A stretch of DNA of 64,000 nt from assembly GCA_913778145.1 (NCBI GenBank), contig CAJYVI010000071.1, forward strand, positions 1 to 64,000. The letters are read 5' to 3'. Within the stretch, counting starts at the first letter, position 1; every line of letters starts with the position of its first letter. This stretch comes from an uncultured Pseudocitrobacter sp. GTDB taxonomy: Bacteria; Pseudomonadota; Gammaproteobacteria; Enterobacterales; Enterobacteriaceae. The position numbers and the translations under genes were made by a program. Below are positions 45,161 through 56,166 of the stretch, one piece after another. The notes beneath the pieces are model-generated. The model saw only the letters and a list, made by a program, of their open reading frames with translations, was not told the origin of the DNA and searched no databases.

Positions 45161-48100
45161 GTTTACTCACTCTCTCTTTAGGCATTACGCTGATTCCGGC
45201 GAGCTACGCCGCGCCTTCCGCGCAGGAGCAACTGCTCAATCAGGTGCGGCTGGGCGAATCCAGCAAGCGCGAAGATATCGTGCAGCAGTCGCTCTATCGC
45301 CTGGAGCTAATCGACCCGAATAACCCGCAGGTGCTGGCCGCCAGATTGCGCTACATGCTGCGTCAGGGCGACACCGCCGGGGCTCAGAAGCAGCTTGCGC
45401 GACTGAAAACCCTGGCGCCCAACTCAACGGAATACAACGCCTCGCGCACGGAGATACTGCTGAATTCAGCGGAAGGTCGCCAGGCGCTGCAACAGGCGCG
45501 CCTGCTGGCAACAACCGGTCACGCCGATGAAGCCATTGCCGCCTATGAGAAAGCCTTTAACGGCCCGCCGCCGGACGGGGATTATGCGGTGGAGTACTGG
45601 GCCACAGCGCTGAAAATCCCCGCGCGGCACAATGACGCGGTGGCACGTTTACAGGCGCTGAACAAGCAGATGCCGGGCAACGTCACGTTGCAATCCACGC
45701 TAGCGCGCACGCTGCTGGCGGATAATCGCCGCGATGACGCGTTTGCCGTACTGGAACAGATGGCGAAATCGTCCAACGGGCGCAATGAAGCGGGCGATGT
45801 CTGGTTCAACGCCATTAAGGATCAGCCGCCGAGTCAGGCGAGCGTGCAATCGCTTCAGCGTTTCCTGCAAATTTTCACCGCCGGGGAGCAGGCGGATAAC
45901 GCCCGTGGCTTGCTGGCTGAACAACAGAAAACCCTCTCTGACCCGACCGTTCGCGCGAAGAGCGAAGCTGCTGCCGCGCTGGCGTCCGGGAATACCGCCT
46001 CGGCGATTTCAGACCTACAGCGTGCCGTTGCGACGAACAATAAAGATGCCGACGCCATCGGTACGCTTGGTGAAGCCTATTCGCAGAAAGGCGACCGCGC
46101 GCGTGCGGTCGCCCAGTTGCAAAAAGCGATTGCCCTCGACCCGCAAAATACCAGCCGCAGCAAGTGGGATAGCCTGCTGAAGACCAACCGCTACTGGCTG
46201 CTGATTCAGCAGGGCGACGCGGCGCTGAAGGCCAATAACCCGGCGCAGGCGCAAACCTATTACCAGCAGGCGCAGCGGGTAGATAACACCGACAGCTATG
46301 CGATTCTTGGGCTGGGCGACGTCGCTGCCGCGCGTAAGGATTACCCGACGGCGGAAGGCTATTACAAACAGACACTGCGCATGGACCGGGATAATAATCT
46401 TGCGGTGCGCGGCCTGGCGAATGTCTACCGGGCGCAGTCTCCCGAGAAAGCGACCGCTTACATACAATCGCTACCTGCCGCACAACGTCGCAGCATTGAT
46501 GATATTGAGCGCGGCCTGACCAACGATCGCCTTGAACAGCAGGCGGAAACGCTTGAGAGCAAAGGCCAGTGGGCGCAGGCCGCCGAGGTTCAGCGTCAGC
46601 GTCTGGCGCTCAACCCGGACAGTGTGTGGATAACCTATCGTTTGGCGAAAGACCTCGACAGCGCGGGCAAGCGCAGCGAAGCGGATTCACTGATGCGCAA
46701 TCTGGCGCAGAAGCAGGCGAAAGACCCGGATCAGGTGTACGCCTACAGCCTGTATCTCTCCAGCACCGAACGTGATGCCGCCGCCATTTCCCATTTAGGC
46801 ACGCTGCCGCGCAGTCAGTGGAACAGCAATATTCAGGAACTCTCAGACCGCCTGCAATTCGCCAAAACGATGCAGGAGGCGAACCGACTGCGCGACGCCG
46901 GTCAGGAGAAACAGGCCATCGCGCTTCTGCGCAAACAACCAGCGTCTACGCGGATCACCCTGACCCTCGCCGACTGGGCGCAGCAGCGCGGCGATGCGCC
47001 GCAGGCGATCACGCTCTACAACGAGGTGCTGAGCAAAGAACCGCAGAATGACGACGCACGTTTGGGGCTGGCCGAGCTTTATTTAGCGCAGGGGGATAAA
47101 GCCGCCGCGCGTGCGCAGCTGGCGAAACTCTCCACCACGGACGAAGCGCCGTCGATGGGTACGCAGCGGCGTATTGCGCTGGTGCAGTCCGGGCTCGGTG
47201 AAAACGAAAAAGCGCGGAATACCTTTAACACGCTGGCGCAGCAGGCGAAATCTCAGCCGCCGTCAATGGACAGCGCGCTGGTGCTGCGCGATGCCGCACG
47301 TTTCCAGGCGCAGGACGGCAACCCGCAGCAGGCGCTGGAAACCTATAAAGATACGATGGTCGCCACCGGGATCACGCCGACGCGTCCGCAGGATAACGAC
47401 ACCTTCACCCGTCTGACGCGCAACGATGCCAGCGACGATTGGCTCAAGCGCGGCGTGCGCAGCGATGCGGCGGACCTGTATCGTCAGCAGGATCTTAACG
47501 TGACGCTGGAGCATGACTACTGGGGCTCCAGCGGTACGGGCGGCTATTCAGACCTGAAAGCGCACACCACCATGCTTCAGGTGGATGCGCCGCTTTACGA
47601 CGGGCGGATGTTCTTCCGTTCCGATTGGGTAGACATGAACGTCGGAAGTTTTTCACGTAAAAGCGACGGCAGCTACGCGCCGGACTGGGGCACCTGCGGC
47701 ATTAAAGATCACGCCTGTCGCGGCGGCGCGAGCGCAAGCGATAACGGCGTCAGCGTGGCGGTGGGCTGGAAAAACGACACCTGGAGCGGCGACATTGGTA
47801 CCACGCCGATGGGCTTTAACGTCGTCGATGTGGTTGGCGGCCTGAGCTACAGCAGTAAAGTCGGCCCGATTGGTTATACCCTGGAAGGTCACCGTCGCCC
47901 GATTTCCAGCTCGCTGCTGGCCTTTGGCGGCCAGCAGGATAACAGCAAAGATGGACACACCGGCAAAAAATGGGGTGGGGTACGCGCCGACGGCGGCGTG
48001 CTCAGCCTGAGCTATGACAAAGGCGAGGCCAACGGCGTGTGGGCGTCGCTGGGCGCGGACCAGTTGACCGGCAAGAACGTTGAAGATAACTGGCGCGTGC

Positions 48101-48630
48101 GCTGGATGACCGGCTACTACTACAAGGTGATTAACGAGAATAATCGCCGGGTAACGGTCGGTCTCAACAATATGATTTGGCATTATCAGAAGGATCTGAG
48201 CGGCTATACCCTTGGTCAGGGGGGATACTACAGCCCGCAAGAGTATGTGTCGTTTGCCGTGCCGGTGACCTGGCGTCAACGGACGGAGAACTGGTCGTGG
48301 GAGCTGGGCGGTTCGGTATCGTGGTCGCACTCACGCACTAAATCGCAGGCCAGCTATCCGCTGATGAATCTGATACCGACCGACTGGCGTAATAATGCCA
48401 GCCAGGACGGTAGTAGTGGCAGCAGCAGCCAGGGCTACGGTTACACCGCGCGCGCGCTGGTGGAACGTCGGGTGACCTCAAACTGGTTCGTTGGCGCGGC
48501 GGTGGATATTCAGGAAGCGAAAGATTACACCCCAAGTCATGCGCTGCTGTATGTACGTTACTCGGCGGCAGGCTGGCAGGGCGATCTGGATATGCCGCCT
48601 CAGCCGCTGGTCCCTTACGCGGACTGGTAG
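45142..48630 (+). CDS. bcsC: Cellulose export outer-membrane protein BcsC
   Basis: An 1162-residue protein. A signal peptide (to about residue 23, SYAA) is followed by a long array of TPR-type helical repeats (for example [42 protein letters not shown]) up to about residue 780. The C-terminal BCSC barrel starts around [20 protein letters not shown] and ends in YADW with a terminal aromatic residue. It carries the glucan across the periplasm and outer membrane. It begins inside the bcsZ 3' end behind GGGGCCAGGA and is the last gene of the operon. Confidence 0.96.
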   Translation: MRKFTLSLLTLSLGITLIPASYAAPSAQEQLLNQVRLGESSKREDIVQQSLYRLELIDPNNPQVLAARLRYMLRQGDTAGAQKQLARLKTLAPNSTEYNASRTEILLNSAEGRQALQQARLLATTGHADEAIAAYEKAFNGPPPDGDYAVEYWATALKIPARHNDAVARLQALNKQMPGNVTLQSTLARTLLADNRRDDAFAVLEQMAKSSNGRNEAGDVWFNAIKDQPPSQASVQSLQRFLQIFTAGEQADNARGLLAEQQKTLSDPTVRAKSEAAAALASGNTASAISDLQRAVATNNKDADAIGTLGEAYSQKGDRARAVAQLQKAIALDPQNTSRSKWDSLLKTNRYWLLIQQGDAALKANNPAQAQTYYQQAQRVDNTDSYAILGLGDVAAARKDYPTAEGYYKQTLRMDRDNNLAVRGLANVYRAQSPEKATAYIQSLPAAQRRSIDDIERGLTNDRLEQQAETLESKGQWAQAAEVQRQRLALNPDSVWITYRLAKDLDSAGKRSEADSLMRNLAQKQAKDPDQVYAYSLYLSSTERDAAAISHLGTLPRSQWNSNIQELSDRLQFAKTMQEANRLRDAGQEKQAIALLRKQPASTRITLTLADWAQQRGDAPQAITLYNEVLSKEPQNDDARLGLAELYLAQGDKAAARAQLAKLSTTDEAPSMGTQRRIALVQSGLGENEKARNTFNTLAQQAKSQPPSMDSALVLRDAARFQAQDGNPQQALETYKDTMVATGITPTRPQDNDTFTRLTRNDASDDWLKRGVRSDAADLYRQQDLNVTLEHDYWGSSGTGGYSDLKAHTTMLQVDAPLYDGRMFFRSDWVDMNVGSFSRKSDGSYAPDWGTCGIKDHACRGGASASDNGVSVAVGWKNDTWSGDIGTTPMGFNVVDVVGGLSYSSKVGPIGYTLEGHRRPISSSLLAFGGQQDNSKDGHTGKKWGGVRADGGVLSLSYDKGEANGVWASLGADQLTGKNVEDNWRVRWMTGYYYKVINENNRRVTVGLNNMIWHYQKDLSGYTLGQGGYYSPQEYVSFAVPVTWRQRTENWSWELGGSVSWSHSRTKSQASYPLMNLIPTDWRNNASQDGSSGSSSQGYGYTARALVERRVTSNWFVGAAVDIQEAKDYTPSHALLYVRYSAAGWQGDLDMPPQPLVPYADW

Positions 48631-48682
48631 GATAAAAGCGCTAATTTCGCTAACAACTGTCACGAAAACCATTCTCTTAGCG

Positions 48683-48728
48683 TATAATCGGCCCGCGAAA
48701 CGTCATACTTTGTTACGTTATCGCGGGC
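48683..48728 (+). promoter_or_regulatory. Candidate pdeK promoter and leader hairpin
   Basis: A perfect -10 hexamer TATAAT (48683-48688) is followed at once by a strong stem: GCCCGCGA with TCGCGGGC, extended by AACGT with ACGTT, around an 11-nt loop (48691-48728). If used as promoter the transcript would begin in the hairpin and have a leader of about 200 nt before pdeK. It could instead be the bcs operon end signal, since CTTTGTCCTGTTTTG follows. Confidence 0.5.
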
Positions 48729-48897
48729 TTTGTCCTGTTTTGTTGCGCATCTGATATCTGCACAGTAAGACGTTGGTGCTTTCTGTTGCGGATCGTCGTT
48801 TTGTCGACCAGCTCCTTTTTGGTTACTTTTTGACTTTGTCATCGACCTCGTTATTCTCATGACGGGCAGTGCGTTAAGTTTTTAATGGAGAATTCTT

Positions 48898-50901
48898 TTG
48901 CGCGTCAGCCGTTCACTTACGATCAAACAAATGGCAATGGTTGCAGGCGTAACCATGGTGTTCGTGTTTGTCTTTTGTTTCATTCTGCTTTTTCACTTTG
49001 TGCAGCAGAATCGCTATAACACCGCCACGCAATTAGAAAGCATTGCCCGTTCCGTTCGCCAGCCGCTCTCTGCGGCCATTCTTAAAGCTGATATCCCGGA
49101 AGCGGAAACCATTCTTGGCCGTATTCAGCCTTCCGGCATTGTGAGCCGGGCCGATGTGGTATTGCCTAACCAGTTCCAGGCGCTGCGCATGAGCTTTATC
49201 CCGGAACGCCCGGTACCGGTGATGATCACGCGTATTTTTGAGCTGCCGGTACAGATTTCGCTGCCGCTCTATTCGCTGGAGCGCCCGGCAAACCCGCAGC
49301 CGCTGGCTTATCTGGTGCTTCAGTCTGACTCGTACCGCATGTACAAGTTTGTAATGAGCGCCCTTGCTACGTTGGTGACCGCTTACTTACTTTGGGTGTT
49401 GATCCTTACGGTGGCACTGACGTGGAGTATCAACCGCCTGATTGTGCGCCCGCTGCGCGCGATTGCGAATGAACTGAACGACCTTTCCCCGGAAGAGCGC
49501 GTGGGGCATCAGCTCGCGCTGCCGCGTCTGCATCACGACGATGAAATCGGCAAAATGGTGCGCAGCTACAACCGCCATCAGCAGCTTGCCCTGCGCCAGT
49601 ATGACGAGCTGTGCAGCCGCGCGACGCGTTTTCCGGTTTCCGAATTACCGAATAAAGCCTTTTTACTGGCGTTGCTGGAACGCACCGTCAGCCAGCAGAA
49701 AACCACCGCGCTGTTGATGGTGGCGTGTGAGACCTTGCAGGACACGGCGGGCGTACTAAAAGAAGAGCAGCGCGAAATGCTGCTGTTGACCCTGGTTGAG
49801 AAGCTCAAACAGGTGATTTCGCCGCGTATGGTGCTGGCGCAGATTAGCGCCTATGACTTCGTGATTCTGGCCGAAGGCGTCACTGAACCGTGGCACGCCA
49901 TCACATTAGGTCAGCAAGTGCTCACTGTCGTGAATGAACGCCTGCCGTTGCAGGGTATTCAACTGCGCCCGACCGCCAGCGTGGGAATTGCCATGTTCGA
50001 AGGCGGGCTGACCGCTGAACAGCTTTATCGCCGCGCCATTTCGGCCGCGTTCAGCGCGCGGCGTAAGGGCAAAAACCAGATCGAGTTTTTTGACCCTGAA
50101 CAGATGGAAAAAGCGCAAAAGCGTCTGACTCAGGAAAGCGACATTCTCTCGGCAATGGAGCATCAACAGTTTGCCATCTGGCTGCAGCCGCAGATCGACA
50201 CCGCCACGGGCAAGGTGTGCAGCGCGGAAGTGTTGCTGCGTCAGAAACAGGCCAATGGCGAATGGGAACTGCCTAACGACCTGATTGAGACTATCGAATC
50301 CTGCGGGCTGATGGTGACCGTCGGCCACTGGGTGCTGGAAGAGGCGTGTCGCCTGCTTTCCGCGTGGCAGAAGCGTGGCATCATGCTGCCGCTGTCGGTT
50401 AATCTCTCTGCCCTGCAGCTGATGCATCACAATATGGTGCCGGATATGCTGGCGCTGCTCGAACGCTACCGCATTGCGCCTGGCACGCTGGTGCTGGAAG
50501 TGACAGAAAGCCGCAGCATCGACGATCCTAAAGCCGCTGTAGCGATTCTGCGCCCGTTGCGCAATGCCGGGGTGCGTATCGCGCTGGATGACTTCGGAAT
50601 GGGCTATGCGGGGCTCCAGCAGCTTCAGCATATGAAGTCGCTGCCGGTGGATATCCTGAAAATCGACAAGCTGTTTGTCGATACTTTGCCGGAAGATGCC
50701 AGTATGGTCGCGGCGATTATTCAGCTCGCGCGCAGCCTGCACCTGCGGCTGGTGGCGGAAGGGGTGGAAACGCAGGAACAATATGCATGGCTGAAGGCGG
50801 CAAATGTCGATGTGTTACAGGGTTTCCTGTTTGCGCGCGCGGTGTCACCGGAAAGCTTTGAGCAGGACTACCTGCCGGATTCGGCGGTGAAACCCGATTG
50901 A
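48898..50901 (+). CDS. pdeK: c-di-GMP phosphodiesterase PdeK (HmsP-like)
   Basis: A 667-residue inner-membrane protein with helices at about 12-34 and 150-172 flanking a periplasmic sensor region, then a HAMP-like segment ([19 protein letters not shown]), a degenerate GGDEF domain (ISAYDF where GGDEF is expected) and a C-terminal EAL domain. Catalytic features of the EAL domain are kept: SAEVLLR (EVL in place of EAL), [19 protein letters not shown] and AEGVETQEQ. It probably hydrolyses c-di-GMP next to the cellulose machinery. The start is TTG at 48898 with GGAG eight bases upstream. It corresponds to E. coli YhjK/PdeK. Confidence 0.92.
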   Translation: MRVSRSLTIKQMAMVAGVTMVFVFVFCFILLFHFVQQNRYNTATQLESIARSVRQPLSAAILKADIPEAETILGRIQPSGIVSRADVVLPNQFQALRMSFIPERPVPVMITRIFELPVQISLPLYSLERPANPQPLAYLVLQSDSYRMYKFVMSALATLVTAYLLWVLILTVALTWSINRLIVRPLRAIANELNDLSPEERVGHQLALPRLHHDDEIGKMVRSYNRHQQLALRQYDELCSRATRFPVSELPNKAFLLALLERTVSQQKTTALLMVACETLQDTAGVLKEEQREMLLLTLVEKLKQVISPRMVLAQISAYDFVILAEGVTEPWHAITLGQQVLTVVNERLPLQGIQLRPTASVGIAMFEGGLTAEQLYRRAISAAFSARRKGKNQIEFFDPEQMEKAQKRLTQESDILSAMEHQQFAIWLQPQIDTATGKVCSAEVLLRQKQANGEWELPNDLIETIESCGLMVTVGHWVLEEACRLLSAWQKRGIMLPLSVNLSALQLMHHNMVPDMLALLERYRIAPGTLVLEVTESRSIDDPKAAVAILRPLRNAGVRIALDDFGMGYAGLQQLQHMKSLPVDILKIDKLFVDTLPEDASMVAAIIQLARSLHLRLVAEGVETQEQYAWLKAANVDVLQGFLFARAVSPESFEQDYLPDSAVKPD

Positions 50902-51049
50902 AAATGATTTCGCAGTTGTGCGAGTCAGCTCAAGGTTTTTAACAATTCAGTTGCAAATGTAGCTATATATATTTCCGTAATGTTTCGTGGGTGTTATTTT
51001 GAGGTCACAAGTTGGGTAATCCCCTACCTGGTTTGTGGTTTTATCTTAA

Positions 51050-52345
<1,296 letters not shown>

Positions 52346-52356
52346 ATCCTCATCTT

Positions 52357-52388
52357 AAGCCCGTACTCCCTTGCTGGAGTGCGGGCTC
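52357..52388 (+). terminator. Terminator of dctA
   Basis: AGCCCGtACTCC and GGAGTgCGGGCT pair with one mismatch around CTTGCT. The following sequence (CCTGCG) has no U-run, so it may need a factor or act as an end-protecting hairpin. Confidence 0.6.
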
Positions 52389-52574
52389 CTGCGCATAATT
52401 AGGCGGCGCTGCATATTTCATGCCGCGACGTCATGCTATCGTAAGACATTATTTTTCGTAGCGATGTGACGTTTTGACGATCGTGTGGTCAAACAGACGT
52501 GTTTACGACATTCTTTTCGGCAACCACGACGTGTGGATTGCCTTTGTAACCAGGAACGTTCATCAGGGGTTCAC

Positions 52575-54062
52575 ATGCAGGGCACAAAAATTCGACTCTT
52601 AGCTGGCAGTTTGCTGATGATGGCGACAGCGGGTTATGTGCAGGCAGAGGCGCTACAGCCCGATCCCGCCTGGCAACAGGGTACCCTGGCTAATGGTTTT
52701 CAGTGGCAGGTGCTTTCCACACCTCAGCGTCCCAGCGATCGCGTTGAAATCCGGCTGGTGGTGAATATCGGCTCGCTCTCTGAAAGCGCGCAACAAACCG
52801 GCTACAGCCACCTCATTCCCCGCATTGCGCTGACGCAAAGCGGAAGCTTACAACCGATGCAGGCTCGCTCACTGTGGCAGCAGGGCATCGACCCGAAACG
52901 ACCGCTGCCGCCCGCGATCGTTTCCTATGAATATACCCACTTTAATTTAAGCTTGCCGAATAACCGTACCGACTTACTGAAAGAGTCACTCTCCTGGCTT
53001 GCCAGCGCGGGCACCAGCGTATCAATTACGCCGCAAACCATCGAACATGCGTTGAATACGCAGGATATGGTAGCAACCTGGCCGCAGGATACCAAAGACG
53101 GCTGGTGGCGCTATCGTCTGAAAGGCTCCACTATGCTGGGTCACGATCCGGCAGAGCCGCTGAAGCGCCCGGTGGATGCCGAGCAGGTGAAAGCGTTCTA
53201 CCAGAAATGGTACACGCCGGATGCGATGACCCTGATTGTGGTGGGTAATGTCGATAGCCGCACGGTTGCCGAGCAAATCAACAAAACCTTCGGCGAACTG
53301 AAGGGCAAACGCGAAACGCCTGCGGCAGTGCCGACGCTTTCGCCGCTGCGCCCGGAAGCGGTCAGCATCATGACCACAAACGTCACCCAGGATCGTCTGT
53401 CGTTGATGTGGGATACCCCATGGCAACCGATTCGCGAATCTGCGGCGATGCTGCGCTACTGGCGTGCAGACCTCGCGCGTGAAGCGCTGTTCTGGCACGT
53501 TCAGCAGAAACTGAGCAAAAACAACGCGAAAGACATCGCATTAGGCTTTGATTGCCGGGTGCTGTATCTGCGCGCTCAGTGTTCCATCAACCTGGATTCC
53601 CCGGGCGATAAGCTCGACGGTAACCTTGGCGTGGTGGCGAAAGAGCTGGCAGAAGTCCGCGAAAAGGGGTTGCCGGTCGAAGAGTTTGATGCGCTGGTCG
53701 CACAGAAAAAACTGGAGCTGCAAAAACTGTTCGCAACTTACGCGCGCACCGACACCGATGTGCTGATGAGCCAGCGCATGCGTTCGTTGCAGAATCAGGT
53801 GGTGGATATCGCGCCAGAGCAGTATCAGCAGCTGCGCCAGAACTTCCTGGATACGTTAACGCTCGATATGGTGAACCAGGATCTGCGCAGCCAGCTGTCG
53901 CAGGATATGGCGCTGATTTTGCAGCAGCCTGCCGGTGAACCGGAGCATAACATGAAGGAACTGAAGGCAACGTGGGATAACGTGATGGCAGCGCCTGCGG
54001 CGGCAGAACCGGTAAGCGGGGATGACGTACGTCAGGAAGTGTCGGATATTCCGCCACAGTAA
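52575..54062 (+). CDS. yhjJ: M16-family peptidase-like protein YhjJ (probably inactive)
   Basis: A 495-residue periplasmic protein of the insulinase (M16) family. The signal peptide ends near YVQA/EALQP. The zinc-binding motif HxxEH of active members is replaced by HLIPR in TGYSHLIPRIAL (about residues 78-89), so peptidase activity is unlikely; the fold is still recognisable in KAFYQKWYTPDAMTLIVVGNVD. It matches E. coli YhjJ, of unknown role. ATG at 52575 follows CAGGGG; upstream codons have no ribosome binding site and would precede the signal peptide. Confidence 0.9.
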   Translation: MQGTKIRLLAGSLLMMATAGYVQAEALQPDPAWQQGTLANGFQWQVLSTPQRPSDRVEIRLVVNIGSLSESAQQTGYSHLIPRIALTQSGSLQPMQARSLWQQGIDPKRPLPPAIVSYEYTHFNLSLPNNRTDLLKESLSWLASAGTSVSITPQTIEHALNTQDMVATWPQDTKDGWWRYRLKGSTMLGHDPAEPLKRPVDAEQVKAFYQKWYTPDAMTLIVVGNVDSRTVAEQINKTFGELKGKRETPAAVPTLSPLRPEAVSIMTTNVTQDRLSLMWDTPWQPIRESAAMLRYWRADLAREALFWHVQQKLSKNNAKDIALGFDCRVLYLRAQCSINLDSPGDKLDGNLGVVAKELAEVREKGLPVEEFDALVAQKKLELQKLFATYARTDTDVLMSQRMRSLQNQVVDIAPEQYQQLRQNFLDTLTLDMVNQDLRSQLSQDMALILQQPAGEPEHNMKELKATWDNVMAAPAAAEPVSGDDVRQEVSDIPPQ

Positions 54063-54073
54063 CACAACCCTCA

Positions 54074-54185
54074 CCCCTCACCCTAACCCTCTCCCCATAG
54101 GGGAGAGGGAACAGATCGAGCACAAAGCGTAAATATTGCACCGAACATCACCCTCTCCCCTATGGGGAGAGGGCAGGGTGAGGGG
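54074..54185. repeat. GC-rich paired palindromic element (yhjJ-kdgK)
   Basis: The left arm CCCCTCACCCTAACCCTCTCC, continuing as a hairpin, and the right arm ending GGGCAGGGTGAGGGG are inverted copies; each arm also contains its own CCCTCTCCCC/GGGGAGAGGG hairpin. The whole 112-bp unit could fold into a cruciform. It fills the gap between the convergent yhjJ and kdgK and could act as a bidirectional terminator. Confidence 0.85.
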
Positions 54186-54192
54186 CTTGCCC

Positions 54193-55122
54193 TTAAGCCG
54201 GCATCGCCTCGCGCGGAATAATCGCGCCGCGATGCTGAATCACGGTGCTGGCGGTCAGGTGACCACGTTGCGCCGCTGCTGTTGCATCGCCGCCAGTCAA
54301 ACGCACCGCCAGATAACCCGCGCTGAAAGAATCGCCCGCTGCGGTGGTATCTACCACTTTCTCTTTCGGCAGTTTCACCGCAGGAACATCCACCACGTCC
54401 TGGCCTGCAATCGCCACCAGGCAGGATTCGGCGCCGCGTTTCACCACGACTTCTTGTACGCCTGCCGCGTGGGTACGCGCTATCACCTCTTCAACCGGTT
54501 TCTCGCCCCACAGCGCGTCTTCGTCGTCGAGCGTCAGGAAGGCGATGTCGGTGCATTCCAGCATCTGCTGGTAAACCTGCTGGGTTTCTTCTTTGCTGGC
54601 CCACAGGCGCGGACGGTAGTTGTTGTCGAAAATGACTTTCCCGCCGTTAGCGCGGCATTCGCGCAGCAGAGAGAGCAATTTTTCGCGGCTGGTCGGGCTC
54701 AAAATCGCCAGGCTAATCCCGCTCAGGTAGAGGTAGTCGTAGGTCGCCAGCTCTTCGCAAACGGCGGCAGCTTCATCGCTTTCCAGCCAGAATTTTGCCG
54801 CAGCTTCGTTACGCCAGTAGTAGAACGTGCGCTCGCCGGTGTCGTCGGTTTCGATGTAGTAGAGGCCCGGCATGCGGTTGCTCATACGCTGAATCAGCCC
54901 GGTGCCGACGTTTTCTGCTTTCCAGGCATCCAGCATCTGCTGGCTGAACGTATCGGTGCCCAGTGCGGTGACGTAGTCGACGCGCAGCGCAGCGGAATCA
55001 ACCTGGCGTGCGATATACACTGATGTGTTTAAAGTGTCGCCGCCAAAGCCGCGGGTTACGTCTGCGCCCTTCTCGGACAGCTCAATCATGCATTCGCCAA
55101 TCACGGCAATTTTTTTAGACAT
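54193..55122 (-). CDS. kdgK: 2-dehydro-3-deoxygluconokinase KdgK
   Basis: A 309-residue PfkB-family kinase that phosphorylates KDG to KDPG, joining hexuronate and pectin catabolism to the Entner-Doudoroff aldolase. The nucleotide/catalytic signature DTTAAGDSFSAGYLAVRL is near residues 252-269, and the N-terminal GECMIELSEKG is present. The length equals E. coli KdgK. It is transcribed divergently from pdeH. A KdgR-like operator lies about 70 bp upstream of ATG. Confidence 0.96.
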   Translation of the reverse strand: MSKKIAVIGECMIELSEKGADVTRGFGGDTLNTSVYIARQVDSAALRVDYVTALGTDTFSQQMLDAWKAENVGTGLIQRMSNRMPGLYYIETDDTGERTFYYWRNEAAAKFWLESDEAAAVCEELATYDYLYLSGISLAILSPTSREKLLSLLRECRANGGKVIFDNNYRPRLWASKEETQQVYQQMLECTDIAFLTLDDEDALWGEKPVEEVIARTHAAGVQEVVVKRGAESCLVAIAGQDVVDVPAVKLPKEKVVDTTAAGDSFSAGYLAVRLTGGDATAAAQRGHLTASTVIQHRGAIIPREAMPA

Positions 55123-55191
55123 AGTCGTGAACCTGATCTGAATCGGAATATTAGCGCTAGTTTGCGCTGCGCTGTTTTAGTGGTCAACTAT

Positions 55192-55210
55192 ATTAAAACA
55201 TCGTTCCATT
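55192..55210 (-). promoter_or_regulatory. KdgR-like operator upstream of kdgK
   Basis: On the minus strand AATGGAACGATGTTTTAAT fits the KdgR (IclR family) consensus AATRAAAYRNYRTTTYATT, as I recall it, at all but two positions. kdgK is a known KdgR target in enterobacteria. Confidence 0.65.
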
Positions 55211-55251
55211 ATTTTTTTGAGCTAGCGCGTGTTAGCGCAAATTTTTGCGCA

Positions 55252-55278
55252 TAAAGTTCTCCTTTAACCCGCCGATAA
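55252..55278 (+). promoter_or_regulatory. Sigma-28 (FliA) promoter of pdeH
   Basis: TAAA, a 15-bp spacer and GCCGATAA match the flagellar class 3 promoter consensus exactly. It lies 47 bp upstream of the pdeH start, as expected since pdeH (yhjH) belongs to the flagellar regulon. Confidence 0.92.
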
Positions 55279-55325
55279 CCTGTTGACGAGTTCCATTCGA
55301 TCCCTCATTGCAACAGGAAGCTGAA

Positions 55326-56099
55326 ATGAAGTTAACGCCGGTCATCCCGCAGTTGAGCATTCCTGAGCCAGGTCTCGCGAATCTGCAGGCACAGCACTAC
55401 TGGCTGGAGTGTGAACGCGCCTACACTTACCAGCCCATCTACACCACTGAGGGCCGCCTGATGGCGATTGAAGTGTTGACGGTGGTAACGCATCCCAATC
55501 ATCCCTCACAACGCATTGCGCCCGACCGTTATTTCTCTGAAGTGCCCGTCAGCCAACGAATTGCGGTGTTAAAAGAGCAGTTGCACATGCTGATGCTGAA
55601 GCAGGAATTTTTTACGCAGAATCAGATTCTGGCGTCGGTCAACGTAGATGGCCCCACGCTGATGGCGATGCAGCAGGATCAGACGCTAAAAAATATGATT
55701 GAGCCGCTCGACTGGCTGCGCTTCGAATTAGTCGAGCATACGCGTCTGCCGCAGGAATCGTCGTATGCCTCAATTTGCGAGTTCGGCCCGCTGTGGCTCG
55801 ATGATTTTGGCACGGGCATGGCAAACTTCTCATCGCTCAGCGAAGTGCGCTACGACTACATCAAAGTGGCCCGCGACCTGTTTATCATGCTGCGCAAAAC
55901 CCCTGAAGGGCGAAATCTTTTTACCATGCTGCTACAGCTGATGAACCGCTACTGCCGCGGTGTGATAGTGGAAGGCGTGGAGACCCAGGAGGAGTGGCAG
56001 GATGTGCAGGAATCGCCCGCCTTTGCGGCGCAAGGCTACTTTCTTTCCCGCCCGGTTCCGATGAAAACGCTCGACGATGTGGTAATAGCATTTTCCTGA
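55326..56099 (+). CDS. pdeH: c-di-GMP phosphodiesterase PdeH
   Basis: A 257-residue cytoplasmic stand-alone EAL domain. Visible motifs are MAIEVLTVVTH (EVL for EAL), SVNVDGPTL (metal Asn), LVEHTRLP, LDDFGTGMANF, YIKVARDLF and VEGVETQEEW. It matches E. coli YhjH/PdeH, the main phosphodiesterase that keeps c-di-GMP low so that YcgR does not brake the flagella. ATG at 55326 follows CAGGAAGCTG; the frame open from 55308 lacks a site. It is driven by a sigma-28 promoter. In this neighbourhood it would antagonise the bcs-coded cellulose synthase. Confidence 0.94.
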   Translation: MKLTPVIPQLSIPEPGLANLQAQHYWLECERAYTYQPIYTTEGRLMAIEVLTVVTHPNHPSQRIAPDRYFSEVPVSQRIAVLKEQLHMLMLKQEFFTQNQILASVNVDGPTLMAMQQDQTLKNMIEPLDWLRFELVEHTRLPQESSYASICEFGPLWLDDFGTGMANFSSLSEVRYDYIKVARDLFIMLRKTPEGRNLFTMLLQLMNRYCRGVIVEGVETQEEWQDVQESPAFAAQGYFLSRPVPMKTLDDVVIAFS

Positions 56100-56166
56100 T
56101 TTACGCCGCTCTCTTCTCCCTCAGCTATCTTTATGAGAGGTGAGGAATTTCATAAAAGGAGCGAGC

